From: Agriotes lineatus
Lineage: Eukaryota; Arthropoda; Insecta; Coleoptera; Elateridae
NCBI GenBank assembly: GCA_940337035.1
Contig: OW679197.1
Location: 43,530,466-43,594,465, forward strand
Length of the DNA: 64,000 nucleotides
Direction: 5' to 3'
Positions 58,201 through 64,000 of the stretch are shown here, in pieces. The notes under the pieces were generated by a model, which was given only the letters and a program-made list of their open reading frames with translations, had not been told where the DNA came from and ran no database searches. The translations under genes were made by a program, and so were the position numbers. Position 1 is the stretch's first letter; each line of letters opens with the position of its first letter.

Positions 58201-58558
58201 ACAATATTTTTTTCTATACCAAGAACTTTAACAATTTCAAAAGAAAGTAATGACAGTCAATCACACTTCAAAATGTCAGTAGCTAGATTGGGTTGCTACG
58301 ATAATACGAAGCTGTCATATTTAATTTAAACAAAAGTTAGAAAATTAAATTACTTTATCTATCCTTGATGTTAAAGTGCTACTTTATCTACCCTTGCTGT
58401 TAAAGTAAAACTTGACCTTTTGTTTTGAGTTAATAAAAGCACCCTTTAACATGTGCTATAGAAAAAAGTATATTTTCTTTAAAAAATAAATTAATCGTAG
58501 TTAACTTTAGACTATTCAGCAATTTAATATTCTATTTTCTTTTTAAACAAAAGTAGCA

Positions 58559-58705
58559 GTGTTCACTCAAGTACAAAATTCCTGGATACACGCAGCCAAC
58601 ATATCAGACAAGGTTTGTCAGGTACTAAGACTTTACGTTGGACCTCAGAGGAAAGTATTCTTAGAGCCCGTAGGACTAGCTCCAGAGACTTGCCCCATTC
58701 CAAAG
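58559..58705 (+). CDS. Secreted DUF1091/ML-like protein gene, exon 3
   Basis: 49 codons from VFTQVQNSWIHAANISDKV to TCPIPK, with two cysteines and an N-glycosylation site. The donor AAG followed by GTAACT is in phase 0 and joins exon 4 perfectly. On the left, the three nearby AG dinucleotides (ending 58553, 58556 and 58559) all sit in the same phase. Each would leave two bases before a whole codon, while exon 2 ends with none. The first whole codon in the right frame is GTG at 58559. Either a small exon is missing from my model or one base has been lost here. Confidence 0.78.
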
Positions 58706-58752
58706 GTAACTTTAGGATTCATTTGAGTGGTTACTAATATTTTTATGTGAAG
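58706..58752 (+). other. Intron 3 (47 bp)
   Basis: GTAACT...GTGAAG, with the branch-point-like TTACTAAT 15-20 bases before the acceptor. The size is typical of short insect introns. Confidence 0.8.
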
Positions 58753-58911
58753 GGAGTCTACCATGCTAGAAACATTCATTTTAACATGAGAGACTCTCGA
58801 CTACCAGCATTTCCCTATGGGATGTTCAAATTGTATTTGTCACTGAACGACGTTGAAAATGGTGCTTTGAGGCTCTGCCTGGGAATTCTGTTTGAAAACA
58901 AACCACAATAG
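58753..58911 (+). CDS. Secreted DUF1091/ML-like protein gene, exon 4
   Basis: 52 codons and a TAG stop, beginning GVYHARNIHFNMRDSRLP, continuing AFPYGMFKLYVSLND and ending LRLCLGILFENKPQ. The KG(V/Y)YH...LP.FPYG.FKLYV pattern directly after the CP motif is what links the gene to the DUF1091/ML-like group. No AATAAA was noticed close downstream, so the 3' end is not fixed. Confidence 0.8.
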   Translation, partial: GVYHARNIHFNMRDSRLPAFPYGMFKLYLSLNDVENGALRLCLGILFENKPQ

Positions 58912-60780
58912 ACCGTAACTATTTTATCTGAAGAAGGTTTGTAACGTCCTATTTTCAAAAACAATGATAATTGTTTAAGATGTAATAATGACCCTTAAGG
59001 ATTTACAGCGGGGCACCTTCTCATAGTAAGAGATTCGTATAGCATTAATTGAATTGTAACCTTTCGACAGATGTGGATCAGCACTAGACAATCAATGGGT
59101 TAGCCTCCGAGATATCCAGAGCTGCCTCTACTAGCTTTCTTGTACCTATCGTATTAAAGACCAAACACCTTATAATAATTTAATGAGTTGCGCGTTGATA
59201 TTCTACAAGTCTTTAATACGATTCGAAGACCAATCTTAAAAAAGGTCGTTAATAACATAGGAAAAAGTATTTGTGTTTATTGCAACAAATTGAAGTTGTA
59301 CTTTCCTTAGGTTTAATCATGGTGACGGATATTTTGTTAAATACTATTCATGTCGTTTGTATTCAAGGTTTTGTGGGGTAGCAGAACTGTTTTGTTGTCG
59401 CGGCACTCTTTGATCTTTGAATGAATTTCGGTTTTGTTCTATATTTCTATTTATTTTAGGTGTTGGTAAAGGGAAAAGAACTTTCAATTAATCGCAAAGC
59501 TTACTATAGTTTCCACTAAAAAAATAGATTGCTGCTATATCTCAGACACAAAACATAAATTGTTTAGTAAAACTTTTATTACATGAAGGATTTTACAAGA
59601 AATCAAACGCCTGCTCAGAAACAACAGCAATTATTTTTCACTAATCGAAATTTAAAGAATAATGTGGGATTTTTTTCCACTCAGTGTCAAAATTAACATG
59701 GAAAAATATTCTATTCCACTACCCCATCTAACTTAATGTACTCGTATTACATTGTGTCCACAAAGCTTTTATTGTGAATATAATCCATTTACGATGTTGC
59801 CTCATCCCAGCAGGCTGCGTTAGGGTGACATTTTTGTTGGTACGCATGCGAAATAATTCTACATGACAAAATTGGTTTATGTTGTTTTCAATCTGTGGTT
59901 ATGATTTTTGAAGGCTTGAAGACTTTTGCCAGTTAAATTTTTGTCTCATTTCGTAAAATTTTCGGAATTTTATCATTAAAATCGCAACAATGTCAATAAA
60001 GCAGTTGAAAAAAATTTCATAGTTTTTTCCTGTCACAGTTTGACATGCATGCAACCTAATAAAAACATATAACGCCAATTGGGAGGAGGAAACAGCGTGA
60101 ATAAATTATATAGTACTCCAAATAATTATATTGATGCAAACAAATTCTGCTTTGTAGTGTTTATTAAATGACTGTTTGACGACAAACTATGCAACTTGCA
60201 TCCGGATTAAATACATACTGATATTTGTATCCAGGTATTTAGTAACAGTCAATAATACCTACATCAATACAGTAGGAGTACTTGGTTCTTCTAATATAAT
60301 TTCTTGAACAGTTAAAATTGTTCTAAGCTTGTAGTATTTTTGTATTATTTTATTATTGATTGTTATAAAATGTTATTGTGTATTGTAATGCTGTAACGCT
60401 AATAAATATTCGGTTCTTTATTATAGTATTATTTTTAATTTCTCAGGTTATTGCCGTATTTAATCAAGTAAATTACTTTTAAAATAGCTTTTCAAATAAA
60501 ATAGAGATTTGTTATTTATTTCATTTTAGGGCTTGTTGTTCATGCTCTCACTTTAAATTATCCGGCGACCTATGCTCAGCTGATTAGCGGATTACTTGCA
60601 AATTTGTTTTATTGGAAGTAAATGAGTTCTCTTGTACACTCATAAAGAGTAAGTAGATTGTGCAAAGCCAATTTAAATTTTTAGATAGCTTCAGAGAAGC
60701 AACTGGAAAATTTCTCATTTCCAAAGTTTTAGAAATAAGTAGCTTTTAATTATGGCCATCGGCTTAAAATATATATAATA
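58912..60780. other. 3' flank of the gene and intergenic sequence
   Basis: AT-rich with no further exon or element recognised. AATAAA signals occur at 59997 and 60398, too far away to assign. Confidence 0.4.
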
Positions 60781-62060
60781 CAAGGCGTAGGTGTGATGGA
60801 ATTCCATGCCCGGTTTTACGTCGTCACGTAAGGAAGTGTTCCCTTTAGCTCGTTGTGCGAGGATTCCGTTGAGGTAGGACATCATTTGGGCTAGCTTTGC
60901 CGTCGTAGCGGCGTTTGTTGAAGCGCCAGCCTTTGTCGCCATTTTGGGCGCATCCAGACCATTCACACGTCGGCCGTTTTAGCGGCGAATGAATTGCCAC
61001 AGGCAACCTGTTTCCCGCCAGCTGGACCGCATGCCGATCTCTTGGGCCGCCACCAATAAAATTAAGGTATTTGTAACCATTGAATCATACTAACTTCTCG
61101 TGCGCGAGCTGTGCGCTTAATCATGTGAATAATTGCTGAACTCTTGGCATACGTGCTGTAAGGCGGCAACGCCAGTTTGGTCGCCGTAAAATTGCATGTG
61201 CGCGAACTTGATGTGAAATCTTGTGCACCGTTAAAAACGTACCCTTCGCATCTTAAATTGTTGTCGCGAAGTGGCGTCGCTCGCTCATTTTTGATCTAAT
61301 CACTTCCCTCACTTGGGCTTTGCTGTGTTTGCCCAAATTATCATGTGAGCATTTTTATGAACAAACGTGCCCTTTGTGGGACTCATGTCAAACTGCTCTT
61401 GATTTTGTACATTTTGTATGGGTGTTGTTTAGTAACAGTAGTGCGCCCATCAGCTGATCCTTATTTATAAGAATTAACGCAATGTTTGCGGCACGCTTTG
61501 CTGCCCCAATGTAAGAATTGAATAATAAACGCTTATCTAATTAAGAGACGCTTTATTCTTGGTCGCTTTGTGCATGTTCTGTTTCAGCGTGCGCCCATCA
61601 TTGAGGAGATAAATGTACGGTGGAGCCAGTGAGATCAGAGCGTGCAGGTAAGCCTGGTGGTGACATTGCCGTGGCTGAAAGAGCCCCACTTTATGATCTA
61701 AGTATTTTTGCCATCACGAAATCGTTGTGTGAGTTTATAATTCACGAGTACCCCTATCGACGGAGTGTCTTGAATACTTCGCCCCCGTCTAACCGCCCAG
61801 GCCCGGTTATTCGGGTTAAGACAGGCTTGGTGGCGCCCTCTTTATTTTACCGTTATTTACCGACCCTCTGGCCGTTTCCCTTAGATAATCTCGTTAAGAA
61901 CCCTCCCAACTCCACTGAAAGTCTAGCCGGCCTATCTTGTTGCGGCTGGGTAGCGGCCTAGGAGAACTTTTGTCCCGATTTCGTCCATTACGGCACGCGC
62001 CGGCCGTTTCGTTTATGTATGAGCGGTGCGGTGTCGTAAAGTCGATTCAAGACCGTAACA
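60781..62060 (+). mobile_element. Related LTR (solo or truncated), + strand
   Basis: From about 61560 to the end CCGTAACA at 62060 this matches the last part of the LTR at 18756. It shares TGCATGTTCTGTT(A/T)CAG, the exon-like segment, the CCCGTCTAACCG block, AAGACAGGCTTGGTGGCGCC and GTGTCGTAAAGT. The segment 60781-61560 is GC-richer than its surroundings and probably belongs to the same LTR, but I cannot fix its left end or a target duplication. No primer site follows the right end, so no internal region is attached. Confidence 0.7.
61588..61647 (+). other. Exon-like segment in the second LTR
   Basis: 60 nt between the acceptor TGTTCTGTTTCAG and the donor GTAAGCC, ending GAGCGTGCAG, at the place matching 19997-20058. 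Confidence 0.55.
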
Positions 62061-62090
62061 AACAATACTGCCTAGGCTATAGAAATATAA

Positions 62091-62960
62091 CACCACCTAT
62101 ATATACACTCCCTCGCTTTTGCAGATGATCTAGTTTTAATATCACAAGACGAAAATAGATTGCAACATGACTTTAAGGTGTGGTATAAATGCTTACAAGA
62201 ACACGGAATGGAAATTAACTGCGACAAAACTAAAAGTATGACGGTATCAAGAACGCAACAAACACTTCAACTTAAATGAGGGAACAAAGAAATAAAGGAA
62301 GTGAACAGCTTCAAATATTTAGGAGCAACACTTCATAGCCGTGGTGAAATAGCAGAAGAACTAAACTCTAGGATAGCTAACACAGAAAGACAATATTACA
62401 TAATTGCGAAGAAAATCTTTCGAACTAGACAACTAACCAAAGCTACCAAAATTAAAATGTACAAGTCAATCTTCATTCCAGTCCTTACATACAGCTGCCA
62501 GTCCTGGGTACTAACCCAAAAGGTCTTATTAAGATTGCAAGCCAGCGAAATGAAAATCCTGAGGGCTATAGGAGCAATATCAAGAATCGACAGAATCCCG
62601 AATACGACGATCCGAGAACGACTACAAGTAGACCGCCTAAACACCTACATCGAAAGAAGCCAGCTACGATGGTGGGGACACCTAATCCGTATGCAGAATG
62701 AACGCCTAGTGAAAACAGTGTGGCAGTGTAGGTACTTAGGAAAAAATAGACGTGGACGACCAAAGCAAACGTAGAACGACACCATCTGCAAACTACTTTC
62801 AAGTAGAGGAACAAACTGGCAACAAGCGACAACCATGGCCAAAAATCGAATCACCTGGAAGCATTTTATAGCCACCTGAATTGTAATATAATTTATTGTA
62901 TATCCCTACACCCTATGAGGATAGATGGGAGTTTTTGATGTATATATATATACAAAGTAA
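62091..62960 (+). pseudogene. LINE reverse transcriptase C-terminal fragment
   Basis: It starts abruptly next to the LTR end. The frame reads LAFADDLVLIS (catalytic block, 62115), then KVWYKCLQEHGMEINCDKTK. A TGA stop is at 62277, then come SFKYLGATLHSRGEIAEELN, FIPVLTYSCQSWVL, QASEMKILRAIGAISRIDRI and RSQLRWWGHLIRMQ. A TAG at 62772-62774 stands where relatives have Trp, and similarity goes on after it to about 62878. The 3' tail ends in a TATATA run near 62941. Endonuclease and N-terminal palm are missing. The relatively few lesions suggest moderate age. Confidence 0.85.
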
Positions 62961-63319
62961 AAGACAATTTATAATATGAGTGGAAAATGGCTATTTGAAA
63001 AACAGATGAATTCGAAAATAATAAAATATTTTAAAAATTAAGGTTAGTTTGAAGTGAATGACAAATACTAAACTGTAATAAAATTATAAAATTAGTAAAT
63101 GTAAATCAAATATTATTATGAGATAGAGTGTAAAAGTAGAAAAATTGAGATCGTTAAGGACTTTGTTTTGATTATTAAGAAATAACCAATTTTGAAAAAT
63201 GTAGCAGAAATAATTTAGTGTGGTTAAAGTATTAGAAATAAACCCTATTATATTGATAAACTGTTTGGATAATAAAAAGGGGTAATAATAAAATTTGCGT
63301 GGTGAAGTTAAAAAGAAAT
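62961..63319. other. AT-rich spacer
   Basis: No gene or element seen between the LINE tail and the minus-strand LTR. Confidence 0.45.
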
Positions 63320-64000
63320 TGTTACAGTATCAAAACAACTTAACGACACCCACCCAAGGTGAACATCGCACGACTAGGTCAGTCTGGGAAAAGCTGGCAC
63401 ACTCGCCCTGAGATTCGTGAAAACAGACTAACGGCCTCGGCTATAACGCTCAGGGAGTTGGGCGTGGTTCAAACGGTACGCCACTGGGCAAGCGTGCTAG
63501 GGCGTATACAGGGCAAGTCAAAATAAAAGGGCGCCACCAAGCCTGTAGTAAAGGTGTGACCGAATAACCGGGCATGGACGGTCAAGCGGTAGCGAAGTAT
63601 TCAAGATACTCCGTCTATAAGGGTACTTAGGAGCTGTAAGCTCAAACAACAATTTCGTGACTGAAAACACTGGGATTGCGACGTCGGGATCTTTTGGCCG
63701 CGGCTGTGCCGCCACCGAACCTACCTGCACGCTCCAATTTCTCAAGCCCCGTCGTACATCTATCTTCACACTGAAGAGCGCTATCTGAAACAGAGCATGC
63801 ACCGGTCAAACAAGAATAATACGTCCCTTAATCAGATATGTGTCTATTGGTCGACTTTACATTCGAGCAGCGTATCGCGCCGCAAAGCTTATTTTATCTC
63901 TTAAAAAAATACGCATCAGCTGATGGACGCGCTAATGCTACTGTACAACACACAACACGTGACTGGCCGCTGTTGGTTCGTCACTTTACATCAAACAGAA
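63320..64000 (-). mobile_element. Related LTR, minus strand, running off the window
   Basis: On the minus strand this ends CTGTAACA (complement of 63320-63327). It shares with the LTR at 18756 the blocks CACCTTGGGTGGGTGTCGT, CTCCCTGAGCG, CCCTGTATA, ACAGGCTTGGTGGCGCCCT and ATGCCCGGTTA, plus the exon-like segment at 63725-63784. By eye it is 70-80% identical in the last 500 bp. Its 5' part is outside the window. Confidence 0.8.
63725..63784 (-). other. Exon-like segment in the third LTR
   Basis: On the minus strand, 60 nt between the acceptor CTCTGTTTCAG and the donor GTAGGTT, starting ATAGCGC and ending GAGCGTGCAG. Confidence 0.55.

Larger units (their letters stand above)
51896..58558 (+). 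other. Intron 2 (6.7 kb), transposon-filled
   Basis: Contains, in order: a TA-flanked element with inverted ends (52396-54843) that holds a foldback and a Jockey-like LINE, then a long-TIR Tc1/mariner-like element (55240-57667), then a ~118-bp foldback (58083). A short direct repeat of 28-bp units lies near 58351-58408. A small unrecognised exon might also lie in it, because exons 2 and 3 disagree in phase. ORFs at 51925-52173 (-) and 57685-57915 (+) show no domain. Confidence 0.65.

Noticed and set aside
60510..60530. TGTTATTTATTTCATTTT as the left end of the second LTR
   Set aside because: It has TG and TTA, but no match to other LTR starts, and the flanks show no target repeat with the sequence after 62060.
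61620..61961. 113-codon frame sharing YPYRRS(V/I)LNTS with the minus frame 63518-63802
   Set aside because: The shared peptide reflects conserved LTR DNA. The third LTR type does not keep the frame, so DNA- or RNA-level conservation is the better explanation.

Overview
This is a eukaryotic window, almost certainly from an insect. It is AT-rich and gene-poor, has GT-AG introns, and is packed with insect-type mobile elements: LINEs (Jockey-like and apurinic-endonuclease types), Tc1/mariner, hAT, Harbinger, Penelope-like, LTR elements and tRNA-derived SINEs. There is no sign of bacterial or viral gene organisation, rRNA, an intact tRNA gene or CRISPR. The order of insect cannot be told from what I see.

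The only host gene I can support is a four-exon gene on the + strand (47140 to 58911). It encodes a secreted protein of about 179 residues with a signal peptide, four cysteines outside that peptide and a CPIPKG motif, resembling the insect DUF1091 / MD-2-like (ML-like) group. Its introns are 4.5 kb, 6.7 kb and 47 bp. The 6.7 kb intron holds a nest of transposons: a TA-flanked element containing both a small foldback and a 5'-truncated Jockey-like LINE, then a Tc1/mariner-like element with ~740 bp terminal inverted repeats. The visible splice sites at exons 2 and 3 do not agree in phase by one base. A weaker candidate coding exon lies at 17300.

Left third (1 to 18750): old AT-rich sequence with a hAT MITE, a Harbinger-type MITE carrying a MADF-like remnant, a Penelope-like fragment with a hammerhead-ribozyme-like fold, a decayed 3.4 kb LINE on the minus strand, and a mariner-type MITE.

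Middle (18752 to 46362): a very young non-autonomous LTR element with 1709 bp LTRs that differ at only two positions I noticed. It is followed by SINE copies, an inverted-repeat MITE beside a dead mariner, a Tc1-like element, a 421 bp tandem duplication, internally deleted LINE copies, fragments of a multicopy arthropod protein family, and a solo LTR with perfect 4 bp target duplication.

Right end (46363 to 64000): the host gene, then two more LTRs related to the young element, in opposite orientations, with a broken LINE between them. All three related LTR types keep a 60 to 62 nt segment bordered by a splice acceptor and a splice donor. That is the most unusual feature I found.
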